A stretch of 64,000 nt of DNA from JAIVHA01 sp965367295 (lineage in GTDB: Bacteria > Pseudomonadota > Gammaproteobacteria > DSM-19610): assembly GCA_965367295.1 (NCBI GenBank), contig CBDUHN010000013.1, positions 1 to 64,000 on the forward strand, written 5' to 3'. Shown piece after piece: positions 46,379 through 55,672 of the stretch. Every line of letters starts with the position of its first letter. Positions within the stretch are counted from its first letter, which is position 1. The notes below the pieces were generated by a model. It worked only from the letters and a program-made list of their open reading frames with translations. It made no database searches and was not told the origin of the DNA. A program made the translations under genes and the position numbers.

Positions 46379-46900
46379 ATGGCAGTACATCTCCGTTTTC
46401 GTCCCACCACCCTTGCATGGCTGCTGGTCAGTAGCTGGCTGGTAGGCTGCGCCCATCAACCGAGTTCCGTGTCCCTGGAAAAAGCCCCCGGTGCCGCAGT
46501 TCCTTCGGTGCGGGAACGTGCGCCGGTTTCTGGCCCACGCCGTTATGTGCTCAATGAAGCGCTGGAAATGCTGGGCACACCCTATCGCTATGGTGGCACC
46601 AGCCCGCGCGGATTCGATTGTAGTGGCCTGGTCTATTACAGCCACCGGCAGGCCGGCATTCATATACCCCGTACCGCCCAGGAACAACGCATGCGTGCCC
46701 GCCCCGTATCCCTGCGCACACTCCGGCCCGGCGATCTGCTGTTCTTTCGCCTGGACGGCCGCAAGGTCAATCATGTGGGCATCTATACCGGTAACGGACA
46801 ATTCGTACACGCCCCTTCTTCCGGCAAAACCGTATCCAAGGCCAGCCTCGACAATCCCTACTGGGATCGGCATCTGATCGGGGCGGGAAATTATTACTAG
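46379..46900 (+). CDS. NlpC/P60 family lipoprotein (cell-wall endopeptidase)
   Basis: This 173-aa lipoprotein (lipobox LVGC, C24) has one NlpC/P60 domain. The catalytic triad is visible: C81 in RGFDCSGLV, H132 in NHVGIY and H144 in FVHAPS. It resembles Spr/MepS and YafL-type DL-endopeptidases, which cut stem-peptide crosslinks. It is divergent from PBP1B (184-bp gap), pairing a wall synthase with a hydrolase. Confidence 0.92.
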   Translation: MAVHLRFRPTTLAWLLVSSWLVGCAHQPSSVSLEKAPGAAVPSVRERAPVSGPRRYVLNEALEMLGTPYRYGGTSPRGFDCSGLVYYSHRQAGIHIPRTAQEQRMRARPVSLRTLRPGDLLFFRLDGRKVNHVGIYTGNGQFVHAPSSGKTVSKASLDNPYWDRHLIGAGNYY

Positions 46901-47028
46901 GGAATCACATTACTTCGTTATCCCGGATACCTATCACAAGAGAAGATGGTCAATTGAAAATCGGCGCTCGTAGCCACCAGTAGTGGTGTTTGGCAACGAT
47001 TGCGGTTACGAAGCAGACCATCGGGCCA

Positions 47029-48372
47029 TCACGTCTCCGGTATTTCTCCGCCGGCCAGTTCCAGATATTTCGCCTCCACCTCGGCATACTGCTTTTCCAT
47101 TTCTTCGATGGTGGCTTCCTTGAACTCCAGCAGGGCTTCGAGTTCCTGTACCTTGATTTCGAGTTCTTCGTCGGTCGCACCCACCTCGGTATTGGCAAGC
47201 CTGGTCTCCAGTTCCTCCACCAGTGCTTCCAGTTCGCCAATACGTTCGCCACTGGCCGCTGCATCACCGCCGCCCTGACGCAGCTTTTCGAGATCCTTTC
47301 CCATTTGTTCTAGGGTGGCATCCTTGAATTCCAGCAGTGATTCCAGTTCCTGGATCTTTTGCTGGAACGGCGCAACATCCCCTCCCATCGCGGGTACTTC
47401 ATCGGGTTGACCGGTATCCGATTCCTCCAGCGCATCGAGCTGGTTGCGCAAGCTCTGGTTCTCTTCCTCCAGCACCAGGATGCAGGTATTCAGCTCCTGG
47501 TTGGACTTGAGTACATCATTGACCATATCTTCCAGTTCATGTGCCTTACCGGCTTCAGGACGTAACTGTTCGATCATGCCCTGTAGATTACCGATGGTGG
47601 ACTGCTGATCGTTCACCATCTCCTTCAGGCGGCTCAATTCTTCAGGGCTGGGCCCGGCACCCGTGGTATCACCGTCTTCGGTAGCATGCTTCAGACGATC
47701 GTTTTCGTGTTCCAGCACCTCGATGCAGCGCACCAGTTCCGCAGTCTGTGCCTCAAATGCATCCAGTTGCGCCACAATTGATTCCAGGTCGGCAATTTCC
47801 CCTTCGCGAGACTCCAGTTCGGTGCGCAGAGTTTTCATGGCATCCTGTTGATGGCCGATCAGATCCCGCAGCCGCACCATTTCCTTCTTGTGCAACTCAT
47901 CCTCGGGAACCTTCTCACTGTTCTTGGCCTCCGGTTCCGGTTCAGGCTCCGGTGTCACCTCTACAATGGGTGCCGGTTCGGTAACGATTTCCGGTTCGGG
48001 GCGATACTGATCCACCAACGCCAGAAACCCCTCACTGAGGCGGTTTTCAAAGGCGTGGGGATTGTCCGCCAGATCCTGGGCATCCAGTTCCAGCTTCAGG
48101 AACTGGTGCCGGGCATTGAGCCAGTCCGGCACATCGCCATTCGCCTGATAGCGATCCACCAATCCATTGGTTTTGAGGATTTCATCACGCAGATAACTCT
48201 CGTAACTGATCGCGTCGTTTTGTACTTCCATTGTTTCCGGTACACGCGCCATCAGCTCTCGCACCCGGCGTGACAAACCGATACCGCGAACCGTCATCAC
48301 CACTGCCACGACCAGCAGTATGATGATGATTTCCAGCACACCCATCAGTTCCATCAGACCGAGCTTGATCAT
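47029..48372 (-). CDS. Membrane-anchored coiled-coil protein, unknown function
   Basis: This 447-aa protein has an N-terminal TM (about 12-30), a helical region, an Ala/Pro/Glu-rich linker (about 127-155), then a long coiled coil to the C-terminus. Repeated segments recur: FAF-type GDLEALLEFKxATxEQM appears as QELESLLEFKDATLEQM and QELEALLEFKEATIEEM. I do not recognise a family. It follows the VWA protein by 44 nt on the same strand; both carry a Pro-Glu linker. Confidence 0.75.
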   Translation of the reverse strand: MIKLGLMELMGVLEIIIILLVVAVVMTVRGIGLSRRVRELMARVPETMEVQNDAISYESYLRDEILKTNGLVDRYQANGDVPDWLNARHQFLKLELDAQDLADNPHAFENRLSEGFLALVDQYRPEPEIVTEPAPIVEVTPEPEPEPEAKNSEKVPEDELHKKEMVRLRDLIGHQQDAMKTLRTELESREGEIADLESIVAQLDAFEAQTAELVRCIEVLEHENDRLKHATEDGDTTGAGPSPEELSRLKEMVNDQQSTIGNLQGMIEQLRPEAGKAHELEDMVNDVLKSNQELNTCILVLEEENQSLRNQLDALEESDTGQPDEVPAMGGDVAPFQQKIQELESLLEFKDATLEQMGKDLEKLRQGGGDAAASGERIGELEALVEELETRLANTEVGATDEELEIKVQELEALLEFKEATIEEMEKQYAEVEAKYLELAGGEIPET

Positions 48373-48416
48373 GACAACCTGCCTATACCGTTATGGTCCA
48401 TGGGTGCAGAGATCAC

Positions 48417-50051
48417 TTATTCCAGGTCCTCATCTTCCAGCTCGTCCGCTTGTGCAGCGGCCGCCGCCTTTTTCTTACGACGGGCGAGGAACCACCAGGT
48501 GCCACCACCGATCAGTGCCAGCATCAGGTTCACTCCCAGGAATACCCCGAGCATCACCCCCAGGCTGGTCCCTTCCTCTTCCGGGGTCTCGGTGATGATT
48601 TCTTCCGCCAGCACTGGTATTTCCGGCTCAACAGGGGGTGACGGTTCCACGGGTTCAGCTTCAGGTTCAGGCTCAGTAACAGGTTCGGGTGCAGGTTCCG
48701 GTGCGTCCATTGGTTCCGCCGGTTCCAGCACATGGAAATAGGCGGCCTTGCTGCGTTCAAAGGTTTCGCTACGGGCGATTACCTTCAGTTTATGTTCACC
48801 CGGCTTACTGAAAGTCAGCATATTACTGTAGATGCCATCCGCTGCCTGGCGGTCACCGAAATCTCCCTGGTCGAGCATCGGGAAGGCATCGGATACCGCG
48901 CCGTCCGGTTCTGTGATCTCGATAAAAAACCGGGTGTTGGTGAGCATGGCTTCGGTATTGAGCAGCTTGCCGTCCTTTTCGAGCCAGCTTTCGATATCCG
49001 TCTGCGTACCCGTATCCACTTCACCACCCTTGAGATTGGTGCCCATGGACAGGTTGGTGACGATATAGGCGCGGTTGTTGCCGGCACTGAACAACAGCTT
49101 CCAGCGCCCCTGCTCCGGATTACGCACCGTGATCATGTCGAAGTAATCCGAGACGAACCACTTCAGGGAATCCCCTGCATCATCGGATGAAACCTGTTTC
49201 CCGCTTGGCGATTCCAGGTAGATACGCACATCGGAACGTTCCTTGGAGGCTACGATGGTGACCTCTTCAATGGAACTGTCGACCACGAACTCCCCGCCTT
49301 CCATGGGCAGCATATCCGGTGCCTTGGCGCTTTCGAAAATGGTACTGAATACTTCATGCAGGTCACGATCGGTCCTGGCCAATCGTGACAGTGCGCCGGT
49401 GTCATCGGCCACCTTGCCCAGCAGTTCCATATCGGACGCTTCGGTAAAGGCGATGGTGTACACCTTGATCTTGTCCGCCTTCAGCTGGTCGATCACTTCT
49501 CCCGCCACCTGCTTGGAAAGTTTGTGATCCTCAAAATCGTCACCCACATCCATGCGCCCATCGGACATGAGAATCATGATCTTTTCACGGTCCGGGTCAC
49601 CTTCCTTCTCCAGCATCTCCCGACCCTTGAGCAAGGCTGCGTACAGGTTGGTATAGATTCCCTTGGATGACACACGGTCGGTGGCTGCCAGTGCCTTATC
49701 CTGCATGTCACCATCCAGATGGGTGAGATGCAGAACCGGGTACCCGGCATCACTGAAGCTGACCAGGCCTACCCGGTCCTCCTTGCCCAGCAGTGACATG
49801 AACAGCTTGGCCGCCGGCACACGCAGTTTCTTGGGATCGTTCTTGTGCATGCTGCCGGAGCTGTCCATGAGCAGCACGGCATCCAGGCCAGGCTGCTTGT
49901 CCGTTGCCCACACCGTCCAGGCCATACCCCAGAGACATACGAATGTCAGTGACCATCCAAACAGCCATAGCAGCGGATGATGTCGCGAATGCGGATGGTG
50001 CGGGTTGATACAGGCCGTGGCGGGCGTAGGCAGGTGAGCGATCCGGTTCAT
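48417..50051 (-). CDS. Membrane-bound von Willebrand factor A domain protein
   Basis: This 544-aa protein has an N-terminal signal/TM (about 27-50), a VWA domain with an intact MIDAS DxSxS (D63, S65, S67 in LMDSSGSM), a further beta-rich region with FEITEPDGAVSDAF, a Pro/Glu linker (about 440-475) and a C-terminal TM (about 505-530) followed by a basic/acidic tail. The topology places VWA in the periplasm. It resembles the CaC2/Bat-like VWA proteins and fits the VWA-GIN family only loosely. Its partner is probably the coiled-coil protein downstream. Confidence 0.82.
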   Translation of the reverse strand: MNRIAHLPTPATACINPHHPHSRHHPLLWLFGWSLTFVCLWGMAWTVWATDKQPGLDAVLLMDSSGSMHKNDPKKLRVPAAKLFMSLLGKEDRVGLVSFSDAGYPVLHLTHLDGDMQDKALAATDRVSSKGIYTNLYAALLKGREMLEKEGDPDREKIMILMSDGRMDVGDDFEDHKLSKQVAGEVIDQLKADKIKVYTIAFTEASDMELLGKVADDTGALSRLARTDRDLHEVFSTIFESAKAPDMLPMEGGEFVVDSSIEEVTIVASKERSDVRIYLESPSGKQVSSDDAGDSLKWFVSDYFDMITVRNPEQGRWKLLFSAGNNRAYIVTNLSMGTNLKGGEVDTGTQTDIESWLEKDGKLLNTEAMLTNTRFFIEITEPDGAVSDAFPMLDQGDFGDRQAADGIYSNMLTFSKPGEHKLKVIARSETFERSKAAYFHVLEPAEPMDAPEPAPEPVTEPEPEAEPVEPSPPVEPEIPVLAEEIITETPEEEGTSLGVMLGVFLGVNLMLALIGGGTWWFLARRKKKAAAAAQADELEDEDLE

Positions 50052-50252
50052 ACTGGGATATCCTTATAACCAATTGTTCTGCTTGAAACTTTACATATCA
50101 CCCAGGTACAGCCCTGAGACTGAGGCAGGTGCCTAGACACTCTATCGACCAGCGCCAGATCTAATTTAGATTCAATTGCTTAATTAGCCAGGCCGGAGCG
50201 GCGGGGGTGGGAGTTCGACAACGGGGAACGGGGGCGGGGGAAGATCGAAGCT

Positions 50253-50903
50253 TCAGCCGATGCGATAGGCCTTTTCCACCAGGCGGGTGAGCCCCCGGGC
50301 CCGAAAACGCGGGTTCTCGTCGAGGATCGATTGCTCATACAGGCGGGTCACCTGCAGATCAGGGGTGTAGAGCTTCTGCACCTCCTCTTCGGTTACCGAG
50401 AAGGGAGGGCCATCCATCTGTTCCTGCGGATACTCCAGCGTGACCAGCAACATCGGCACCCGCCCCGGCAACACCTGTTTGAGCTGTGCCACATAGCGCT
50501 GGCGCATGGCCGGCGGCAGGGCAATCAGCGAGGCCCGGTCATAGACACAACCGACACCGGCCAGATCCTGCGACTGCAGGGCAAAGAAATCCCCGCACAG
50601 GATGGCCAGGCCCTCAAATTCCCAGCGGATGAAAGCACCCTGCTTGGTCTGTACCGCCGCCAGGCCATTCTCACGGAAAAAAGCCTCGACGGCGATGGGG
50701 CTGATTTCCACGCCCAGCACCTCATGCCCCTGCTCACGCAGCCACAGCATATCGCGGCTCTTGCCGCACAGGGGAACAAATACAGGGCTGTTGGCGGGCG
50801 CTTGCAGTTGTGGCCAGAAACCCTGCAAATGCAGGTTGATCTCGTCCTGGTGAAAGCCGATCTCACTATCGCGCCAGCGAGCATGCCAGAAATCAGGATC
50901 CAT
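50253..50903 (-). CDS. tpm: Thiopurine S-methyltransferase family protein
   Basis: This 216-aa SAM-dependent methyltransferase starts MDPDFWHARWRDSEIGFHQDEIN. The SAM-binding block VFVPLCGKSRDMLWLREQGHEVLGVEISP is that of bacterial TPMT; family members methylate selenium/tellurium compounds in Pseudomonas. I use the ATG at 50903 over the TTG at 50909. It lies on the same strand 180 bp after cysG. Confidence 0.93.
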   Translation of the reverse strand: MDPDFWHARWRDSEIGFHQDEINLHLQGFWPQLQAPANSPVFVPLCGKSRDMLWLREQGHEVLGVEISPIAVEAFFRENGLAAVQTKQGAFIRWEFEGLAILCGDFFALQSQDLAGVGCVYDRASLIALPPAMRQRYVAQLKQVLPGRVPMLLVTLEYPQEQMDGPPFSVTEEEVQKLYTPDLQVTRLYEQSILDENPRFRARGLTRLVEKAYRIG

Positions 50904-51083
50904 GATCAAAACCTATCAACGTCCTGCATCCCGACGGGGGCATGCGACGTTGCTTGTGCCCACAGCACTCGCTGCGCTCGTGGAAGCAGGTTCTCGTTCA
51001 TTCGGTATCTCACTCACAGCTCTTCCTGGCACCTTTGGGAACACAAACAACACCCCGCCACGATTGATTGCGTTGACAGGCCC

Positions 51084-52496
51084 CTACTGATCGCTCCAGG
51101 CGGCACCACTATCGGTCGGGCGGAACCAGTCCAGTTTATCGTGCAGGTTCACCACTTCACCGACGATAATCAGGGTGGGCGGTTTGAGGTCGCTCTTCTG
51201 CACATCCTCCGACAAGGTGGCGAGGGTGCTGATGATGACGCGTTGATGCTGGGTAGTGCCCTGCTGCACCAGCGCCACCGGGGTCTCGGCGGGCAGACCG
51301 TGGCCAACCAATTCGCGAGACAGGATCGGCACCCCATGCAACCCCATGTAGAACACCACGGTCTGGTTGGGGTGGGCCAGCGCTTTCCAGTTGAGGTTGA
51401 CACTACCGTCCTTGAGATTGCCCGTTACGAACACACAGGATTGCGCATAGTCGCGATGGGTGAGCGGGATACCGGAATAGGTGGAACAGCCGGAAGCGGC
51501 GGTGATACCGGGCACCACCTGGAACGCAATGCCCTCCTCCATGAGCTCTTCGATCTCTTCACCACCACGACCGAAAATGAAAGGATCGCCGCCCTTCAGA
51601 CGTACCACCCGCTTGCCTTCCTTCGCCAGTCGCACCAGCAGCTGATTGATGCCTTCCTGGGTCAGCGTGTGCCGGTCGCGCTCCTTGCCCACGTAGATCC
51701 GTTCCGCATCGCGACGCGCCAGCTCCAGGATCGGCGGCGATACCAGGCGATCGTAGACCACCACATCAGCCTGCTGCAGCAGACGCAGGGCACGGAAGGT
51801 CAGCAGGTCCGGATCACCCGGCCCGGCACCGACCAGATAGACCTCGCCGTTGAATTCCGGTAGATCGGCATCCTCCACCGCTTTTTCCAGCGCCTGCTCC
51901 GCATCGGCATCCCGACCGGCGAATAACAGTTCGGCGATCGGTCCTTCAAGGATATGTTCCCAGAAATGGCGCCGCTCATCGGTGGTAGCAAAACGTTCCT
52001 GCACCCGGGTACGGAAGCGCTCGACCAGTTGCGCGAGTCGGCCATAGGCGGAAGGGATATAGGTTTCCAGGCGGGCACGCAGCAGCCGGGCCAGTACCGG
52101 TGAAGCACCGCCGGTGGAGACCGCCACCTGGATGGGATCGCGGTTGATCAACGATGGCACGATGAAATTACCCTGTTCCGGCTGATCGACCACGTTGACC
52201 GGAATATTGCGTGCCTTGGCCAGTTCGGCGATGTGGCGGTTGACCGCTTCATCGTCGGTGCCGGCAATCACCAGGGCCACGTCCTCGATATCGCCATCTT
52301 CGAAGTTCCGTGCCTGGTGGCGTATACCACCATTTTCCATACGTTTGGCCACGGAGGGTTTCAGCTCCGGTGACACCACCGTCACCCGCGCACCGGCATC
52401 CTGCAACATGGCTACCTTGCGGGCCGCCACGGCACCACCGCCCACCACCAGGCAGTCGCGGTCACGCAGGTCAAGAAAGATAGGTAAGAACTTCAC
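51084..52496 (-). CDS. cysG: Siroheme synthase (uroporphyrin-III C-methyltransferase/precorrin-2 dehydrogenase/ferrochelatase)
   Basis: This 470-aa trifunctional enzyme makes siroheme. The N-terminal domain has the NAD-binding GGGAVAARK (19-27) for precorrin-2 dehydrogenase and ferrochelatase. The C-terminal methyltransferase begins at VYLVGAGPGDPDLLTFRALRLL and carries KGGDPFIFGRG. E. coli CysG is 457 aa. Siroheme serves sulfite and nitrite reductases, and as the precursor of the DsrAB cofactor, so the adjacency to probable dsrS is suggestive. Confidence 0.97.
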   Translation of the reverse strand: MKFLPIFLDLRDRDCLVVGGGAVAARKVAMLQDAGARVTVVSPELKPSVAKRMENGGIRHQARNFEDGDIEDVALVIAGTDDEAVNRHIAELAKARNIPVNVVDQPEQGNFIVPSLINRDPIQVAVSTGGASPVLARLLRARLETYIPSAYGRLAQLVERFRTRVQERFATTDERRHFWEHILEGPIAELLFAGRDADAEQALEKAVEDADLPEFNGEVYLVGAGPGDPDLLTFRALRLLQQADVVVYDRLVSPPILELARRDAERIYVGKERDRHTLTQEGINQLLVRLAKEGKRVVRLKGGDPFIFGRGGEEIEELMEEGIAFQVVPGITAASGCSTYSGIPLTHRDYAQSCVFVTGNLKDGSVNLNWKALAHPNQTVVFYMGLHGVPILSRELVGHGLPAETPVALVQQGTTQHQRVIISTLATLSEDVQKSDLKPPTLIIVGEVVNLHDKLDWFRPTDSGAAWSDQ

Positions 52497-52562
52497 ATGC
52501 CACTCCTAGGGCCTGTTATCACGATCCACGCACAAAGGCGCGGGCAACGGTTATTGTACCTG

Positions 52563-52826
52563 TTATTCCGCTACCAGTAGCGGTTCCAGTTCACCCTCGA
52601 AATCCAGGTCCACCAGATCGTCGTAGCCACCTACGTGACGCTCACCGATAAAGATCTGCGGGACCGTGTCCCGGTGAGTCAGATCCATCAGTTCATCCCA
52701 TTTGGTGGGGTCCAGATCGACGCGGATTTTGTCAATGGTCTCCACGCCCTTGCGGCGCAGCAATTGCTCGGCACGGATGCAGTAGGGGCAGGTGGCAGTG
52801 CAATACATTAATATTCTGGACATCAT
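52563..52826 (-). CDS. grxC: Glutaredoxin 3
   Basis: This 87-aa dithiol glutaredoxin has the CPYC active site (C13, C16) and the glutathione-binding TVPQIFIGERHVGGYDDL with its cis-Pro. Family length and order are normal. It lies between cysG (66 bp downstream) and an unknown gene (22 bp upstream). Confidence 0.95.
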   Translation of the reverse strand: MMSRILMYCTATCPYCIRAEQLLRRKGVETIDKIRVDLDPTKWDELMDLTHRDTVPQIFIGERHVGGYDDLVDLDFEGELEPLLVAE

Positions 52827-52848
52827 TTCACTCTACTAGTGTCCTGGG

Positions 52849-53391
52849 TCAGGGCACCAGGGTTGCGCTGGTGATTTCAATCATCTCGAAAGAATCCTTC
52901 AGCCAGCGGTAAGCCATGTTCTTCGCCATCTGTCCCATACCTTCCTCCGCTTCATGTTTGCGAAAGGTGGTCAGCAACAAATCCAGCTTGATGCGGTTGG
53001 GCGTGTAATGGGCCGCCAGCTTTTCCAGCACATGGGGGCTGCTGGGCCGCACTGTAGGCATACTGAAGGCCTGGCACTGGATAGCCTGAATCTTCACATT
53101 GGCGAATACACCCCGTAGCCGCACGCGAACCTCCTCGCGCACCAGGCTGCTGCCCAGCCAGGCAATATTCTCTACGGCATTGAGCAGTTCCGGGTCCAGT
53201 CCGCCCTGCTCCTGAAAAAAATCCAGGGCCGGGAAATAACCTAACGCATGCGCCTCCGCATAACTGGCCACACCTTCCGCCAACAGTTTGCCGACCACCT
53301 GCGGCGATGACGGCAGGTGGCGATCAAAGACCTCCTGCGGGATGCCCACCACCAGGCTTAAGGCAACGCGGGTTGCATGCAGTTCCGGCAT
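52849..53391 (-). CDS. Conserved-looking protein, unknown function, coupled to dsrS
   Basis: This 180-aa soluble protein starts MPELHATRVALSLVVGIP and ends IEITSATLVP. I recognise no family and see no TM, signal or metal motif. Its ATG overlaps the dsrS stop by one base (TGATG), so it is probably translated together with it. Sulfur metabolism is therefore a guess from context. Confidence 0.75.
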   Translation of the reverse strand: MPELHATRVALSLVVGIPQEVFDRHLPSSPQVVGKLLAEGVASYAEAHALGYFPALDFFQEQGGLDPELLNAVENIAWLGSSLVREEVRVRLRGVFANVKIQAIQCQAFSMPTVRPSSPHVLEKLAAHYTPNRIKLDLLLTTFRKHEAEEGMGQMAKNMAYRWLKDSFEMIEITSATLVP

Positions 53392-54536
53392 CAGCTGCCG
53401 GTGGTTCCGCGCAGCTGAGCAAATTGTTCCAGGATCGGGGCGGTAACCGGCTCCAGTTTGCGCCGCATCACTGTGCCGATGGCATCGGTGTGAGCGAATA
53501 CCGGTGTCACCACCTGGTCACTGAGACAGGCCAGCACAAGCATGGCCTGTACCTGTGGCAACAGCTCCGGATAGGTGGACAGCAAGGTCTCCACATCCGC
53601 ACGACAGGCACAGTCGTGAGCGGCATTGCCCGCGCAAAACGCCTGGACGTGGTGCTGAATCTGCTGCATCTGGTCATAGTTCGGCGCTTGCGGATGCACT
53701 GCGGCAAAATATTCCTGCACGGCCTGCAGCAACCCCAGCACGACATCCTGGTTATTGGGCTTGCGCAGCACGGTTTCTGCCGTATTCAGGAAGACCTGCC
53801 CCGGTTCGCCCAGTACCCGGTGCAACTGGGCGGCCACGACATTGCCCTGCTCCGCCAGTGCGGTCAGCGGCGCGGACCACTGATTGAATTCACCATGGGC
53901 AGCGGCCCGCTCCGGCAGATCATCCGGCGTCATCTGCAGAAAGCCTACGTAATAAGTGTTCTTGTGTTTGGCCTTGAGCCACAGTTTCTGCCTGTCCTCC
54001 TCGCTGATCAGGCCGGGCTGCAGGATCAACCGCACACTTTCCATTATCGCTTGAGGCTCGGTTTCAAAGGGCAGGAACTCCAGCAGGAATTCCGCCAGCA
54101 CCCGCCCCATCTCACCATTCACCACGCACTCCCGCTCCAGCATGCGACGGGCATTATCCGCTTCCGGCAATGCCCACCATGCACGCCGCGCCAGTTCGTG
54201 GGTCAGCCCCGGGGCGTGCACAGCTGCGACTACCGCCTCCGGCTCACCCAGCATCAGCAGTTGTTCGAGGCTGTCATCGCGTGCCTGACCCATGCGGGTC
54301 CAGCGTTTGAGATAAACCGGGTAGCCACCCGGTGACCCCAGAACCTGACTGGAGATCAGCTCCTTGACCTTGCGGATGTACTGATCATGGCGACCGGTGG
54401 GATTCAGACTGATGGTGGCCTCGCCGCGCGTGGACAGCGCACTGACGGCCATCTGGGATTCATCGATGCGTACCGCCTCCAGCTGGTTGGCCAGCAGTAC
54501 GTTCAGCCGCAGTGCATCTTCAGTGGAAAGTTCCAT
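53391..54536 (-). CDS. dsrS: Probable DsrS-like sulfur-oxidation protein
   Basis: This 381-aa cytoplasmic protein begins MELSTEDALRLNVLLANQLEAVRID and contains VLGSPGGYPVYLKRWTRMGQ. From memory this matches DsrS, last gene of the Allochromatium vinosum dsr operon, whose function is not well known. No other dsr gene is nearby, except the RspA-type protein at 62658. The assignment is therefore moderate. The ATG at 54536 is preferred over the GTG at 54539. It lies 23 nt after the SEL1 gene. Confidence 0.6.
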   Translation of the reverse strand: MELSTEDALRLNVLLANQLEAVRIDESQMAVSALSTRGEATISLNPTGRHDQYIRKVKELISSQVLGSPGGYPVYLKRWTRMGQARDDSLEQLLMLGEPEAVVAAVHAPGLTHELARRAWWALPEADNARRMLERECVVNGEMGRVLAEFLLEFLPFETEPQAIMESVRLILQPGLISEEDRQKLWLKAKHKNTYYVGFLQMTPDDLPERAAAHGEFNQWSAPLTALAEQGNVVAAQLHRVLGEPGQVFLNTAETVLRKPNNQDVVLGLLQAVQEYFAAVHPQAPNYDQMQQIQHHVQAFCAGNAAHDCACRADVETLLSTYPELLPQVQAMLVLACLSDQVVTPVFAHTDAIGTVMRRKLEPVTAPILEQFAQLRGTTGS

Positions 54537-54559
54537 CACCTATTCCGCTGCTGCAGGCC

Positions 54560-54994
54560 CTAGCGTTCCTCGAAGCCGGCCATGCGATACCATTTGTTGG
54601 CCTCGTCCATGTCCTGCTCCACGCCATTGCCCTGCTCGTACATCAACGCCAGGGTGGTCTGGGAACCCACCAGTCCCTGCTCGGCGGCCCGGGTAAACCA
54701 TTTCACGGCTTCGACAGGATTCTTTTCGGTACACTCGCCTTCCAGGTACATGAACCCCAGGCCATGTTGGGCCACGGCATGCCCCTGTTCAGCGGCGGCC
54801 GTCATCCAGCGCAACGCCAGATCGTCATGCCGGGCACAGCCGAGACCATTCTGAAACATAATGGCCAGACGATGCTGGGCATCGGCATTGCCCAGCTCGG
54901 CACAGGGTGACAGGAGCTTCAATGCCTGGGCAAAACTCCGGCTTTCAAAAGCCGATAAACCGCTTTGTAAATCAATATCTTGTATTTCAGACAC
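54560..54994 (-). CDS. SEL1-repeat protein
   Basis: This 144-aa soluble protein holds three SEL1-like repeats (AELGNADAQHRLAIMFQNGLG; AEQGHAVAQHGLGFMYLEGE; AEQGLVGSQTTLALMYEQGNG), giving an alpha-solenoid for protein contacts. The start is the GTG at 54994, with a perfect AGGAGG 7 nt upstream; the open frame extends to 55048. It leads the presumed operon SEL1-dsrS-unknown-grxC-cysG. Confidence 0.82.
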   Translation of the reverse strand: MSEIQDIDLQSGLSAFESRSFAQALKLLSPCAELGNADAQHRLAIMFQNGLGCARHDDLALRWMTAAAEQGHAVAQHGLGFMYLEGECTEKNPVEAVKWFTRAAEQGLVGSQTTLALMYEQGNGVEQDMDEANKWYRMAGFEER

Positions 54995-55392
54995 TGGGGA
55001 TCCTCCTGTTATTCCGGTGGTAGTACCGGTGCCGTTAGCCCTGGCCATTGCTGCCGGACAAACCAGCGATCTATCCTAAGCTCCGGTTCGGACAGGTGTT
55101 ATACCCCAAAAGCTAGAGAGTCGGGCAAAACACTGGCATAATCCATGGTTTTACCGGGCACCCCCTCCATGGGGGATATATAGGCCCCCTGTAGGGGCTT
55201 GTATACTCCCCGCGGTCGAAACTCCCTGCGGGCCTGGCTGGCAGTGCCATCAGCTGCCGGAGTTGACTGCCTCGACGAGGCGACAGAATTTGGGTCTACC
55301 CTTCCTGGAAGGGCAATCCTAGTGAAATCCATTGGATCGCAATTATGCGCTCCATACGGTTTACAGCGAATCATCCTACGAAGGAGACAACT
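54995..55392. other. Divergent intergenic region
   Basis: These 398 bp carry no gene. There are several small palindromes: CCCCCTCCATGGGGG near 55160, CCCCCTGTAGGGG near 55186 beside GTATACT, and CCTCGACGAGG near 55271. They could be operators or leader hairpins for either flanking gene. I cannot place a promoter with confidence. Confidence 0.45.
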
Positions 55393-55590
55393 ATGAACCA
55401 GCAGTACTATGATGCCACTACGAAGATGGAACAGGCCGGTGTTGACCCGGAATTCATTGAAGGCTGGCAGAGCGGATTCGTCAAGAATCCTCCGCGCGAA
55501 GAACAGCGCCTGACCGAAGCCTATGAAGCCGGCTACGAAATGGGCAAGGGTCGCGAGCTGGGCGACTTCAGCGCCTGGGTGAAGAACTAG
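55393..55590 (+). CDS. Small conserved-looking acidic protein
   Basis: This 65-aa protein starts MNQQYYDATTKMEQAGVDPEF and ends GDFSAWVKN. It has no cysteine or TM. AAGGAGA lies 7 nt upstream of the ATG, and a perfect terminator follows, so it is a monocistronic, probably abundant small protein. A Gly-Tyr-Glu rich AYEAGYEMGKG segment is present. I do not recognise a family. Confidence 0.8.
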   Translation: MNQQYYDATTKMEQAGVDPEFIEGWQSGFVKNPPREEQRLTEAYEAGYEMGKGRELGDFSAWVKN

Positions 55591-55605
55591 GTTCTCCACA
55601 CGCCA

Positions 55606-55648
55606 TCCAATAAAAAAGGCGGGCTTTATGCCCGCCTTTTTTATTGGA
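55606..55648. terminator. Bidirectional rho-independent terminator
   Basis: A perfect 19-bp stem (TCCAATAAAAAAGGCGGGC with its complement) around a TTTAT loop lies between convergent genes. The flanking A6/T6 tracts make it work in both directions. Confidence 0.95.
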
Positions 55649-55672
55649 TATATTCACAGCCGGAGCTGCCGA

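Noticed and set aside
55099..55599. 166-codon minus-strand frame
   Set aside because: It covers the opposite strand of the small 65-aa gene, which has a strong ribosome site and terminator.
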